From contig JAMPFU010000004.1 in assembly GCA_023664385.1 (NCBI GenBank), positions 1 to 56,590 on the forward strand: a stretch of DNA of 56,590 bases, read 5' to 3'. Below, piece by piece: positions 35,617-44,428 of this stretch (its first letter is position 1; every line of letters starts with the position of its first letter). The notes under the pieces were generated by a model. That model was not told the DNA's origin, searched no databases, and saw only the letters and a program-made list of their open reading frames with translations. The position numbers and the translations under genes were made by a program. This DNA comes from Clostridium sp. Lineage in GTDB: Bacteria; Bacillota; Clostridia; Lachnospirales; Lachnospiraceae.

Positions 35617-35761
35617 GTGCCCTTTATGCTGCCATTACATTATTCAGAGAGCTTTCCTGCAGGACATGCTCCTGCAATCCTCTTATCTATCCTGCTTCAT
35701 AAATTTATGCCTGATGTTTTTTTAGTCATTTATCCTCGTGCCTTTTAATGCTTTTATATAA

Positions 35762-35950
35762 TCAAGAAAAGAATTGAACAAACGTAACAATAATGCTAAT
35801 CACGGTAATTACGCATGCACTAATATTTTGGCACTGCCAATATATTTTTCTCTCAATGTCATTCATTTCCATATATCTTTCTCCAATGTAAAATAATATT
35901 AGGATGCTTACCAAAGCAAATACTCGTGACAAATCTTTAATCACGAGCAT
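35762..35950 (-). CDS. Small two-helix membrane protein
   Basis: The 62-residue product has two hydrophobic helices (VFALVSILILFYIG and CVITVISIIVTFVQFF) joined by a charged loop. TTGGAGTG precedes the ATG with a 9-base gap. No family recognised. It follows an open but start-less fragment (35957-36148), so the pair may be a decayed unit. Confidence 0.4.
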   Translation of the reverse strand: MLVIKDLSRVFALVSILILFYIGERYMEMNDIERKIYWQCQNISACVITVISIIVTFVQFFS

Positions 35951-35956
35951 TTGTTA

Positions 35957-36148
35957 TTACACTCCAAAATTTTTTTTGCTTTTTGCCTCTAAATCCTCAG
36001 CCGTCCGTATCTTTCTCCTTGCCAGCAGAGGATTCCCCCTGCCGATAATTCCATGCCTGTGTCTTTTGGAAAATGATAATTTCTTAATGCGACATCGGTA
36101 AAAATGGTGTTGTTCCTTTGCATTTAATATAGCATATGCAATAGATTA
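35957..36148 (-). pseudogene. Gene remnant, C-terminal fragment
   Basis: The minus strand is open for about 63 codons without a start codon. It ends GIIGRGNPLLARRKI and RTAEDLEAKSKKNFGV before the stop. The RTAEDLE segment looks protein-like, but the family is not recognised. The stretch between it and the Rpn gene stop (36149-36224) shows nothing clear. Confidence 0.25.
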
Positions 36149-36224
36149 TTGTAATGAGTTTATGCTGAAAAAGGAATTTGATTCCTCTGCTGAATAAATA
36201 ATCTTCCCTGCTCCCGCTGAGGCG

Positions 36225-37082
36225 CTATGCCGTCTGCATTACCTCCGCTTCTATCTCCTTCAATTCGTCAAACGACAATGAAGGAACACATGAACCGATT
36301 TCTTCCAGCGACAGCTTTCCCATTCTTATCATTCTTTCCGCTGTTTCCCTCGCTTCGTCATGCCTTTCGCTCCTGATAAAGGACTTCATTATCTGTTCTT
36401 CGTCAAATAAGCTCATCATAATCGTTACAACCTCCTTTTCCCTGCCGTGCAGGTATTCCCTTAAAACATTCCTGTCCCTGCAGATGCGGATTGTTTCCGT
36501 TACTGCCTCTTTCGTCATTCCATGCCGTTTTGTCTGTTCGTTAAATACTCTGCAGAAAATAATGTACTGGTTGATAATGTCATCTGTGTCGCTTTCGCAG
36601 ATAACTTTAACCTTGACCTCAATATCCGCATCCGCACCCTTGAAAAATTCTTTTGACAATGATATTGTGCCGGGTTTTCCGCCTTGGTTTCCCGTGTAAA
36701 TCACGTACAGTTCGGGCTTCGGCATTTTTACTTTCCTGCTCCTGTAATAGTCTTGCCCAGTGCGCAGGAAATATTCATGGTAGCTCTGTGCCAGATACAG
36801 CAGCACCCTTACCAGTATGTTTGCTGTCCATGTGGACTGGGCTTCTACGAGTATCATCAGCCTGTTATTAACAATAAATCCTAAATCGTTATACAGGTTA
36901 TCAGTCAGTACGTTTGTAATCGTCACGTCCGTAAGCGAGTCCTCCGTTGCAGCCGCATCCTCCGGGTGGAGCGTCTTATACAGCTTTAACAGATAATTCT
37001 TGTTTTGGAAAAGATCTAAAAACACGCTGTTTTTTGCAGTGCGTTTTGCGTTTATTTCCTGTGCCTGCTTTATATCGTCCAA
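36225..37082 (-). CDS. Rpn-family PD-(D/E)XK nuclease / putative transposase
   Basis: The 285-residue protein matches the recombination-promoting nuclease (PDDEXK transposase-like) family. The N-terminal FLDLFQNKNYLLKLYKTLHP is followed by the catalytic Asp in NDLGFIVNNRLMILVEAQST (64-83), where ILVEAQ holds the Glu. PELYVIYTGN and the C-terminal helix SLSFDELKEIEAE are also typical. Members are found in many variable copies in gut Firmicutes and cleave DNA; their natural role is unclear. The frame starts with TTG (37082), preceded by GCGAGG. It is divergent from the XRE gene and has its own promoter. Confidence 0.8.
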   Translation of the reverse strand: MDDIKQAQEINAKRTAKNSVFLDLFQNKNYLLKLYKTLHPEDAAATEDSLTDVTITNVLTDNLYNDLGFIVNNRLMILVEAQSTWTANILVRVLLYLAQSYHEYFLRTGQDYYRSRKVKMPKPELYVIYTGNQGGKPGTISLSKEFFKGADADIEVKVKVICESDTDDIINQYIIFCRVFNEQTKRHGMTKEAVTETIRICRDRNVLREYLHGREKEVVTIMMSLFDEEQIMKSFIRSERHDEARETAERMIRMGKLSLEEIGSCVPSLSFDELKEIEAEVMQTA

Positions 37083-37143
37083 TGCTGTTCATCCTCGCTT
37101 TCTTATGCAGAAAAAATTTATGCCTGCATTATATATCAAGAAA

Positions 37144-37172
37144 ATTATAAATAATTTCCGCAAAAAAGTAAA
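37144..37172 (-). promoter_or_regulatory. Promoter of the Rpn nuclease gene
   Basis: On the minus strand TTTACT (37167-37172) and TATAAT (37144-37149) are 17 bp apart, with a second TATAAT beginning 10 bases further on. The rest of 37173-37329 leads to the divergent XRE gene; only weak candidates for its promoter were seen. Confidence 0.65.
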
Positions 37173-37329
37173 TACGGAAAATTCTCTAATAAAATACTAA
37201 AATTTATTCTCCAATGCAGTACATAAAACAAAATATCACAGATTTATTCTATTTCAGCTTGTTCATTGAATGGTTTAAACTTGATATGCTTACAAAGAAT
37301 TTTTTATTGTAAGGAGCGGTAATTGAATT

Positions 37330-37659
37330 ATGGTCAGCATTGAAAAATTTGGAAACAGCATTAAAAAAAGGCGCAAGAATCTCGGCATACATCAATATGA
37401 ACTTGCGGAACGGCTTGATATATCCCCAAATCATTTATCTTCGCTTGAAACAGGAAAAACAAAGCCAAGCTTTGATTTGCTTTGTAAGCTGTGCATCGAG
37501 CTTGATGTATCGCCTGATTATCTGATGCTTGGAAGCATGCACCCGGACAATGTGCCGCAGAATATCATGGACAAGCTTAAGTTTTGTTCAAGCGATACGC
37601 TTTATGCCGTTGACGGAATAATGGATATTCTTATAGAGCAACAGGAGAGAATGCAGTAA
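37330..37659 (+). CDS. XRE-family helix-turn-helix regulator
   Basis: The 109-residue protein has an N-terminal HTH_3 domain (residues 7-65): GNSIKKRRKNLGIHQYELAE, LDISPNHLSSLETGKTKPS, FDLLCKLCIELDVSPDYLM. The C-terminal 40 residues are helical and may dimerise. Such short regulators often repress their own or a neighbouring accessory gene; here the divergent neighbour is the Rpn nuclease. AAGGAG lies 13 bases before the ATG, a long gap, so initiation may be weak. Confidence 0.85.
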   Translation: MVSIEKFGNSIKKRRKNLGIHQYELAERLDISPNHLSSLETGKTKPSFDLLCKLCIELDVSPDYLMLGSMHPDNVPQNIMDKLKFCSSDTLYAVDGIMDILIEQQERMQ

Positions 37660-37833
37660 AGCGTGAATATACTTTTGCAGATGAGTACATACGAAGTTTT
37701 AACGCTGTTAATTCTTTTCAGAACGTTTCCTGTTACACTGCCTGCACAGATAGGAACAACAAGCGAAAATAGATACGCCTGCCTTGTACTTTGCCGATAT
37801 GGGCAGGCTTATTCTATAAACTCAATTTAGGAG

Positions 37834-38202
37834 TCAGCCCACCTTGCGGGTGGTTTTTTCCTTTTTTTGTCTATTGGCATAAAGAAAAACTGTATGATTG
37901 GGAAGAACAAAGCCAGATGGAAATACACAACATTTGAATATATCTTTCGTAGCAATCACTTTTCTGGCATCAAATTTATCTCCCAATGTAAAATTGCTTG
38001 GAAATATACAGCCGCAAAACATATCATGCATGATGTTTACATTACCTGTGTTGAATTTCTCTCCTAAGATGAAGCCTTCAGGCAAATCGACAGAATTTCC
38101 TTTGCCGCAATAATGCAGATATTCCGAAGCTTCACGCACAACCTCAAACTCCTCCTCATCATAATCAAAAGTCCCTAATACTCCTTCATAATGTTTCATC
38201 AT
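37834..38202 (-). CDS. DUF285-like (BspA-type) repeat protein, truncated
   Basis: The 122-residue frame begins MKHYEGVLGTFDYDEEEFEV, a start seen in Firmicute DUF285 proteins. It has two 27-residue repeats: LGEKFNTGNVNIMHDMF and LGDKFDARKVIATKDIF, each followed by CxxFPS. A third repeat begins (GFVLPNHTVF) and then degenerates into a Lys-rich tail that runs into a hairpin. Relatives have many more repeats, so this is probably a 3-prime-truncated copy. AAAGGT precedes the ATG. It is convergent with the XRE gene. Confidence 0.5.
   Translation of the reverse strand: MMKHYEGVLGTFDYDEEEFEVVREASEYLHYCGKGNSVDLPEGFILGEKFNTGNVNIMHDMFCGCIFPSNFTLGDKFDARKVIATKDIFKCCVFPSGFVLPNHTVFLYANRQKKEKTTRKVG
37838..37858 (+). 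terminator. Terminator for the XRE gene direction
   Basis: The stem CCACC / GGTGG around TTGCG is followed by TTTTTTCC on the plus strand. It lies about 180 bp past the XRE stop and overlaps the last codons of the DUF285-like frame. Between them (37660-37833) another GCCTGCC/GGGCAGGC hairpin is visible at 37777-37809 and no gene. Confidence 0.5.
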
Positions 38203-38338
38203 AAATACCTTTTTATAACATTAAGCCATAACTCTGAATGTTGTTTTAATTCCTTAAATTTTTATAGACGATACACATGCTTTATCATTTATTTTTCCAT
38301 CTTATAAATATGAAATTATTATACACGATTCTTCATTT

Positions 38339-38407
38339 GACTTATTTTTGCAGAAAAAAATCAGCAGTGTTAAACCGTTCCTAAATTTCGGTCTGCAAAA
38401 ATAAGTC
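38339..38407. repeat. Perfect 16-bp inverted repeat with 37-bp spacer
   Basis: GACTTATTTTTGCAGA (38339-38354) recurs as its exact reverse complement at 38392-38407. It lies about 50 bp upstream of the small gene at 38460. It may be a pair of regulator half-sites or the ends of a tiny element. No flanking duplication was noticed. Confidence 0.55.
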
Positions 38408-38459
38408 GTATTTAATAAATGATATACTGATTTTATGATAATTGAAAGGGGGAATTATA

Positions 38460-38606
38460 ATGAAGGTTTATTATGGAAAAAAAGATACGGATTATTTAAT
38501 TGAACATATTACCATGGATGAGATTAAGACGCTTGTGCTTCCTGAATTGTACAAAAAATCCGTAAGAATTAGTGAAGAAATGAAAAATCCATCTTCAGAT
38601 AACTAG
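38460..38606 (+). CDS. 48-residue protein of unknown function
   Basis: A strong site (AAAGGGGGAATTATA) precedes the ATG at 38460, and the frame runs 48 codons to TAG. The peptide starts MKVYYGKKDTDYLIEHITMD and is polar, with EIKTLVLPELYKKSV as a probable amphipathic helix. A TATACT -10 lies upstream and an intrinsic terminator at 38694-38735. Promoter-like site, strong ribosome binding site and terminator together make it a credible small gene, though no family is recognised. Confidence 0.6.
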   Translation: MKVYYGKKDTDYLIEHITMDEIKTLVLPELYKKSVRISEEMKNPSSDN

Positions 38607-38693
38607 AAGATTTTATATAACACCAAGGGAATCAATGCTGTAGCGTCTAATTGTAATGATTACTCCATTTTCAGCATAGTAATATTAATTCAT

Positions 38694-38735
38694 AATAACA
38701 GCAGAATCGGATTATATCCTTTTCCTGCTGTTATT
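38694..38735 (+). terminator. Terminator of the 48-residue gene
   Basis: An 11-bp perfect stem (AATAACAGCAG / CTGCTGTTATT) with a 20-nt loop is followed by TTTTAC on the plus strand, about 90 bp past the stop codon. Confidence 0.75.
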
Positions 38736-38793
38736 TTTTACAGATTTTTTATTTCATCAAACGTGACAGCTTTGTAAATGTCGTTTTTTCTCA

Positions 38794-39237
38794 TTAGATA
38801 CATTTTAGACACCCCTTTATGTCTTTTTTAGTGAAACCCGTTGATGAATCCGTAAAATAATTATATCTGTTTATCCTGCTGTATTCATTCTTATCATCAT
38901 CAATTATAATGAAATTTTCCACAGAATGTAGGTTCATGAATTCTTTTATCTCATCGTCCCTTTTTCCATTTTTTATTATTGGCACTTTCCCTCTTATAGA
39001 AACCCCATATTCCCCCAGCATCTGTTCTAATTGTTTTATTTGTGGTGTGTTATTTTTATTTTTTGTGCTTATAAATCCATTTCTCCATGATGAGGTAAGT
39101 ATTATATATACATAGTCTTTCCTTATTTCATTTATAAAAGTACAGAACTGTTTGATACATTCCCTGTCTAAATAATACAACCTGCTCCATTGCTCTTTTT
39201 TATTCAGTACACCGTCAATATCAAGAAATACATACAT
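38794..39237 (-). CDS. Small HAD-domain protein (Swiss-army-knife RNA-repair type)
   Basis: The 147-residue protein has the HAD nucleophile motif YVFLDIDGVLN (residues 2-12), motif II ILTSSWR, and an acidic FIIIDDDKNEYS motif near residue 108. This matches the compact HAD domain associated with RNA-repair proteins (HAD_SAK type), which also occurs alone in phages and accessory regions. The substrate is unknown. AGGAGGC precedes the ATG. Confidence 0.7.
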   Translation of the reverse strand: MYVFLDIDGVLNKKEQWSRLYYLDRECIKQFCTFINEIRKDYVYIILTSSWRNGFISTKNKNNTPQIKQLEQMLGEYGVSIRGKVPIIKNGKRDDEIKEFMNLHSVENFIIIDDDKNEYSRINRYNYFTDSSTGFTKKDIKGCLKCI

Positions 39238-39382
39238 TTTATCAGCCTCCTATTGTTCTATTATATATCATACTTTATTTGGTATAAATCAAATATTTAT
39301 GATAATAACATATTGTCGAACAAATTAAGTTTTGCAGAAAATATATAAAAAGGATTTTAATTTCTAAATTTATAAGAAAAAA

Positions 39383-39411
39383 AATAACACCTTATTGGTT
39401 AAGGTGTTATT
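39383..39411 (-). terminator. Terminator after def
   Basis: A perfect 11-bp stem (AATAACACCTT / AAGGTGTTATT) is followed by T8 on the minus strand. It closes the murE-priA-def unit and marks the island boundary. The rest of 39238-39440 is AT-rich without further features. Confidence 0.85.
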
Positions 39412-39440
39412 CCATATTAAGCCGCTCCCTATTTGAACCC

Positions 39441-39920
39441 CTATTTTTCCTTTTCAGGCGGTTCCACGCTGTAAAGACCGTCCACTGCCAAATCCTTATA
39501 AAGCACTCCGTCCAAATGGTCAAGCTCATGGCATATGGCACGTGCAAGAAGTCCCTCTCCTTCAACGGTAATCTCCTTCATATCACGGTCCAATGCTTTA
39601 CATATAACGTGGTTTGGCCTTACTACCTTTCCAACAAGACCCGGAAGTGAAAGACAGCCCTCGTCACCCTCCTGTTCTCCGTCACTTGAAATTATTTCAG
39701 GATTTATGAGGCAGTAGGCATCGCCGTCACATACATCTATTACAACTATCCTTTTTAGTATGCCCACCTGAGGCGCAGCAAGTCCCACACCGTTTGCCTC
39801 GTACATTGTATCAAACATATCGTCTATCAATGTCTGTATTCTGGGTGTCATTTTCTCAACAGGCTTACAGGTCTTTCTGAGAACCTCATCACCGTCTACC
39901 CTGATTTTTCTAATTGCCAT
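39441..39920 (-). CDS. def: Peptide deformylase
   Basis: This enzyme removes the N-formyl group from new proteins. All three motifs are present: [18 protein letters not shown] (metal Cys) and the HExxH motif [10 protein letters not shown]. The ATG at 39920 follows GGGAGG and gives 159 residues; the longer frame to 39938 starts with TTG. It is 7 bp after priA. Its usual partner fmt is 12 kb away across the island. Confidence 0.95.
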   Translation of the reverse strand: MAIRKIRVDGDEVLRKTCKPVEKMTPRIQTLIDDMFDTMYEANGVGLAAPQVGILKRIVVIDVCDGDAYCLINPEIISSDGEQEGDEGCLSLPGLVGKVVRPNHVICKALDRDMKEITVEGEGLLARAICHELDHLDGVLYKDLAVDGLYSVEPPEKEK

Positions 39921-39945
39921 ATTCTTTACCTCCCTCAACCTACAA

Positions 39946-41994
39946 TTAATACATATTCATCGGATTGATATCAAGCATAGCGCTTACATTCTCCATCTCA
40001 AAATCCTCAATAAAAGTTCTTAGTGCAACAAATTCCTCAGGTGCCTTTGACTTTATGTATAGCACTTTTCTGTACAGGGAATTTATTTTACCGATTGTGG
40101 CGTCTCCCGGTCCGATAATCCGTATGTCCTTAGACCGTACAATATTTTTTAAGCCTTTGCAAAGCTCCTCCGCCGCTTTTGTTGCAGCTTCATAATCAGG
40201 AGATACAAAAAGCACTACTGCCATAACAGCCGCAGGAGGATAGGATAACAGCCTCCTGTATGCCATCTCCATATTAAAAAAATCCTCATAGCTTTGCTTT
40301 GCCGCCGCAGCGATTGCATAATGCTCAGGCTGATAGGTCTGTATAATCACCTGTCCTTTTTTATCTCCACGACCTGCCCTGCCTGCTGCCTGTGTAATCA
40401 AATCAAAGGTTCTCTCCCCTGCCCTGTAGTCATTGGCAAAAAGGGAAATATCCGCCGCGACAACCCCGACAAGCGTTACATTTTCAAAATCATGCCCCTT
40501 GACAATCATTTGCGTTCCTATGAGTATGTCAGCCTCTCCGCTTTTAAATTCTTCCAGAATTTTTTGGAAGGCATCTTTTTTTGTCGTTGTGTCCCTGTCC
40601 ATTCTCGTTGTTTTTACATTAGGAAATAATCTTAATATTTCCTCCTCGACCTTCTCGGTTCCCGTTCCAAAGCCGCCAATCATTTTCGACAAGCAGCTTG
40701 GACACTGATTGGGCTGCTGTGTCTGATAGCCGCAGTAATGACATACCATAACCCCGCCTGTGGCAGTCCCCCTGCCAAGCCGTCCTGTTTTTTTGTCAAC
40801 ATTATGAAGGGATAAGGCCACATCACATTTCGGACATTTTACAGCCTCCCCGCACTGCCGGCAGGACAGAAAGCTATTATAGCCCCTCCTGTTCAGAAAA
40901 AGCATAATCTGCTCTTTTTTCCCTAGTCTTTCTTCTATTGCATTTTTTAATGCAAGGCTTATGATGCTTCTGTTCCCAAGGCGAAGCTCTTTGCGCATGT
41001 CCACAACCTGAACCTCGGCAAGCTCCCCGCCGCCCGGTCTCTTATCCAGCGTCCAAAGCTTATAACGTCCAAGACGTGCATTCTGATAGCTTTCAAGAGA
41101 CGGCGTTGCAGAGCCAAGTATGACAGCCGCCTGCTCAAGCCTTGCCCGTTCTAAAGCAACCTCCCTTGCATGGTATCTTGGGGACTGGTCGCTCTTATAT
41201 GCGCTGTCATGCTCCTCATCAATCACAATCAGCCCCAAATCACGGCATGGAGCAAAAAGTGCCGAGCGCGGCCCTATTACAACATCAACCTCGCCGTTTC
41301 TTGCCCGCTCAAATTCCCTGTATTTTTCGCCCTTGCTCTGCTTTGAATTTATGACGGCAACCCTGTCTTTAAAATGCTGTTTGAATCGTGCAACATTCTG
41401 GTAGGTAAGGGCAATTTCCGGAACAAGCACGATAGCCTGCCTGCCAAGGTCAGTCATCTTCTTGATACAATTAATATAAACGAAGGTTTTTCCGCTTCCT
41501 GTAATACCATGAAGAAGATAGGTATTTGTGCAGCCGTTATCAATGTCCGTGGAAAATTCTTCTACCAGTTTTTCCTGCTCCTTTGAAAGACTTGTTATGC
41601 CGGAATCATCCACAACATAGTCCTCAGCCTCCAGCTTCGGCTCAACCTTTCTTATCCGTTCTTTTACAGGCATAACGGTAAGCAGACAGTTTATCATTGT
41701 TGTGCCGTATTTTTCCTTCATCCATGCCGCAAGCTGTATCAGCTTTCCCTCAATGGGAATACTTTTGCTCACGACGCCAATAATTTCCTTCATTTTGGCA
41801 ATATCGTATTCAGGCTTTTCGGTTATCTGTATGACATATCCCTTTCTGCTTCTGTTACCCTGACCGAAGGGGACCACAACCTGTATTCCAACGGTTACGT
41901 CCTCCTCAAGCTCCTTGGGGATCATGTACTGAAATGTCTTATCAATTGCATAATGGGAAATATCTATTATTATATCCGCATATTTTTGTGACAT
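39946..41994 (-). CDS. priA: Primosomal protein N-prime, replication restart helicase
   Basis: This 3-prime to 5-prime helicase reloads the replisome at stalled forks. It is 682 residues. An N-terminal DNA-binding domain precedes Walker [14 protein letters not shown], the DEEH box [20 protein letters not shown], and zinc Cys pairs ([13 protein letters not shown], then CHYCGYQ and CPSC). Helicase motifs [20 protein letters not shown] and QAAGRAGRG follow. The ATG at 41994, preceded by GGAGGAAGAAG, overlaps the murE end by 53 bp. Confidence 0.95.
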   Translation of the reverse strand: MSQKYADIIIDISHYAIDKTFQYMIPKELEEDVTVGIQVVVPFGQGNRSRKGYVIQITEKPEYDIAKMKEIIGVVSKSIPIEGKLIQLAAWMKEKYGTTMINCLLTVMPVKERIRKVEPKLEAEDYVVDDSGITSLSKEQEKLVEEFSTDIDNGCTNTYLLHGITGSGKTFVYINCIKKMTDLGRQAIVLVPEIALTYQNVARFKQHFKDRVAVINSKQSKGEKYREFERARNGEVDVVIGPRSALFAPCRDLGLIVIDEEHDSAYKSDQSPRYHAREVALERARLEQAAVILGSATPSLESYQNARLGRYKLWTLDKRPGGGELAEVQVVDMRKELRLGNRSIISLALKNAIEERLGKKEQIMLFLNRRGYNSFLSCRQCGEAVKCPKCDVALSLHNVDKKTGRLGRGTATGGVMVCHYCGYQTQQPNQCPSCLSKMIGGFGTGTEKVEEEILRLFPNVKTTRMDRDTTTKKDAFQKILEEFKSGEADILIGTQMIVKGHDFENVTLVGVVAADISLFANDYRAGERTFDLITQAAGRAGRGDKKGQVIIQTYQPEHYAIAAAAKQSYEDFFNMEMAYRRLLSYPPAAVMAVVLFVSPDYEAATKAAEELCKGLKNIVRSKDIRIIGPGDATIGKINSLYRKVLYIKSKAPEEFVALRTFIEDFEMENVSAMLDINPMNMY

Positions 41995-43453
41995 CTTCTT
42001 CCTCCAGTATTTCCCTGATTAAATCTCTTTCATCCATATGGTATTTTACACCGTTTATTTCCTGATAATCCTCATGTCCCTTGCCTGCAAATACAATGAC
42101 ATCACCCTCCTCGGCATTCATGATGGCATATCTCATTGCCTCTTTTCTGTCAAGAATGTCTATGTATGCGCCGTCGGTTTTTTCAATGCCCGTTTTGATG
42201 TCATCCAGTATTGCCTGCGGTTCTTCCGTCCTCGGATTGTCACTTGTAATAATGGTAAAATCTGCAAGATTGCCCGACACCTCTCCCATCTCAAAACGCC
42301 TATCCCTTGAACGATCTCCCCCGCATCCAAACACGGACACAAGTCTTTTAGGGCTGTAGTCCTTAAGCGCCATCAGGAGACTTTCAAGTGCCATTGCATT
42401 ATGTGCATAATCTATCATAAGGGTAAATTTGTCCGATATTGGAATCATCTCAACCCTTCCCCTGATTTTTACCGTTTTCAATATGGTCTTTATATCATCA
42501 AACGAAACGCCTGCAAGGTGTGCAATGGCGATTGCCGCCAATGAATTATGTACTGAAAACTCTCCCGGCAGGTCAACGTCTATATGTCCTGTAAGCTTTC
42601 CCAAAAGCTCATAGCTTATTCCAAGCACGCCGCCCTCCCTGTAAAGCATAAATTGCTCCGCCTTATAGTCAGCATCCTGATTCATTCCGTAGGTTACAAT
42701 ATCGCAATTTGATTCCCCGATTATGTAATCAGCATGCGCATCGTCCACATTTATAATTCCTACCTTGCACATGGTAAAAAGCTTTGCCTTCCACATCCTA
42801 TATTCCTCAAAGCTTTTGTGCTCATTCGGTCCAATATGGTCCTTGGAAAGATTTGTGTATATTGCATAATCAAACCAAACGCCCGCAACACGGTCAAGCA
42901 TAAGCCCTTGGGAGGAAACCTCCATGACAACAAACCTAAGGCCGTTATTTACCATATCCCGAAGTATTCTGTGCAGCTCTACTGATTCAGGCGTAGTATT
43001 TTTTGCGTGAATGTGGTTTTTTCCGTCTATAATCTCAATCGTTCCGATAAGTCCGGTTTTCTTTCCTGCCGCCTCAAGCATTTCACGTATCATGTAGGTG
43101 GTGGTGGTCTTTCCTTTTGTTCCCGTTATTCCTATGACGGTAAGCTTTTTTGAGGGCTCACCATAAAATTTTGAGCTTATGACCCCCATTGCATATCTGG
43201 AGCTTTTTACCTTTATGACGGTTACATCATACGGGGCATAATTTACTTCCTTTTCCACCACAAGAACAGACGCCCCTTTTTCCATAACGCCGTCAGCATA
43301 GCTGTGTCCGTCCGTCTTAGCGCCTGAAATGCAGAAAAACAAATCCCCACGCGCAACATATCTTGAATCGTTTTGTATATCGTTTACCTCTGTGTCAAGG
43401 CTTCCACATAAAAGCTCGTATTCCAATCCCTCTACCAAAACAGATAATTTCAT
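41942..43453 (-). CDS. murE: UDP-MurNAc-tripeptide synthetase (meso-DAP-adding)
   Basis: This enzyme adds the third peptide residue in peptidoglycan precursor synthesis. The ATP motif is ITGTKGKTTTTYMI; the carbamylated-Lys region and LMIDYAHNAMALESLL are present. The DNPRTEEP motif indicates meso-diaminopimelate rather than lysine as substrate. At 503 residues it is slightly long: the end passes the usual IREILEE into a 17-residue tail that overlaps priA. GGAGGGG precedes the ATG, which follows a terminator-like hairpin at 43483-43514. Confidence 0.93.
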   Translation of the reverse strand: MKLSVLVEGLEYELLCGSLDTEVNDIQNDSRYVARGDLFFCISGAKTDGHSYADGVMEKGASVLVVEKEVNYAPYDVTVIKVKSSRYAMGVISSKFYGEPSKKLTVIGITGTKGKTTTTYMIREMLEAAGKKTGLIGTIEIIDGKNHIHAKNTTPESVELHRILRDMVNNGLRFVVMEVSSQGLMLDRVAGVWFDYAIYTNLSKDHIGPNEHKSFEEYRMWKAKLFTMCKVGIINVDDAHADYIIGESNCDIVTYGMNQDADYKAEQFMLYREGGVLGISYELLGKLTGHIDVDLPGEFSVHNSLAAIAIAHLAGVSFDDIKTILKTVKIRGRVEMIPISDKFTLMIDYAHNAMALESLLMALKDYSPKRLVSVFGCGGDRSRDRRFEMGEVSGNLADFTIITSDNPRTEEPQAILDDIKTGIEKTDGAYIDILDRKEAMRYAIMNAEEGDVIVFAGKGHEDYQEINGVKYHMDERDLIREILEEEDVTKICGYNNRYFPLCN

Positions 43454-43482
43454 TGATACCCCTCCAAGAAAAAATAAAGAAA

Positions 43483-43514
43483 CAGGCTGTCACAATCGTT
43501 TATGAGACAGCCTG
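43483..43514 (-). terminator. Terminator between rpoZ and murE
   Basis: The 9-bp stem CAGGCTGTC / GACAGCCTG with a 14-nt loop is followed by TTTCTTTATTTTTT on the minus strand. It shares the GCTGTC core with the other terminators. Downstream murE must use readthrough or an unseen promoter. Confidence 0.75.
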
Positions 43515-43553
43515 ATATAACTAATTATATAAAGCCATTGTTGTCCATGCTTT

Positions 43554-43787
43554 TCAATCTTCATCTCCAACAATTTTAACCTTTCCGTTGTAAAGCTCCT
43601 CAACAGCTATTGATAAAGGCTTTTTTCCAACACCATCAACTAAAGGCTTCTGACCTGCTATTATCTCTCTTGCCCTCTTTGACGTTGCCATTACAATTGA
43701 GTATCTGCTCTGTACAACAGGCTGTTCGCCAGGCTCAACCTCGCTGTTTACTACTGCCATTAAATCCGTATATGATGGATGTAACAT
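43554..43787 (-). CDS. rpoZ: RNA polymerase omega subunit
   Basis: The 77-residue protein has the omega motif RYSIVMATSKRAREI followed by KPLSIAVEELYNGKV. Omega helps assemble and stabilise RNA polymerase. It is 16 bp downstream of gmk, the standard pair. Confidence 0.93.
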   Translation of the reverse strand: MLHPSYTDLMAVVNSEVEPGEQPVVQSRYSIVMATSKRAREIIAGQKPLVDGVGKKPLSIAVEELYNGKVKIVGDED

Positions 43788-43803
43788 TAATTTATCCTCC
43801 TTT

Positions 43804-44418
43804 TTAAAGAGCCTTCAGCTCTCGTTTAATATTTTCCATAAAGCCCAAATTGTTATTTTTAAGGCATTTATTGCTTACAATAATTGAATTGATAGTATCA
43901 ACGCAGCTTTCAATGTCGTCGTTTATTACTATGTAATCATATTCCTGCATGTCGTCCGCTTCCTCAGAGGCTCTTTTCAGCCGTTTTGCAATGACAGCCT
44001 CACTCTCCGTACCCCGTTCCTCAAGTCTCGACCTAAGGCTTTTCACATCAGGGGCAGATACAAATATATGAATGGAATCAGGATATTGCTGTTTTACATT
44101 CATGGCACCCTGAACCTCTATCTCAAGTATAACGTCACGTCCCTCCGCCATTTCCTTTTCAACGAATTTTCTCGGCGTGCCGTAATAATTGTCAACATAC
44201 TGTGCCCACTCGATAAAGCCGTTATAATCTATGAGATTTTGAAATTCCGCCTCAGTTTTAAAATAATATTCCCGTCCGTTTTCCTCGCCTTCTCTCGGGG
44301 CTCTTGTCGTTGCGGATATGGAAAGGCTGTAGCCGTATTTTTCTACAAGTTTTTTTACAACCGTTCCTTTTCCTGCTCCTGAAAAGCCGGATATGACAAT
44401 CAGAAATCCTTTATCCAT
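43804..44418 (-). CDS. gmk: Guanylate kinase
   Basis: This enzyme phosphorylates GMP to GDP. The P-loop is ISGFSGAGKGTVVKKL; the GMP-binding residues lie in SATTRAPREGEENGREYYF, and GRDVILEIEVQGA follows. At 204 residues it is typical. It is 10 bp from yicC and precedes rpoZ. In many Firmicutes remA (DUF370) lies between yicC and gmk; it is absent here. Confidence 0.95.
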   Translation of the reverse strand: MDKGFLIVISGFSGAGKGTVVKKLVEKYGYSLSISATTRAPREGEENGREYYFKTEAEFQNLIDYNGFIEWAQYVDNYYGTPRKFVEKEMAEGRDVILEIEVQGAMNVKQQYPDSIHIFVSAPDVKSLRSRLEERGTESEAVIAKRLKRASEEADDMQEYDYIVINDDIESCVDTINSIIVSNKCLKNNNLGFMENIKRELKAL

Positions 44419-44428
44419 ATTGCACCAC

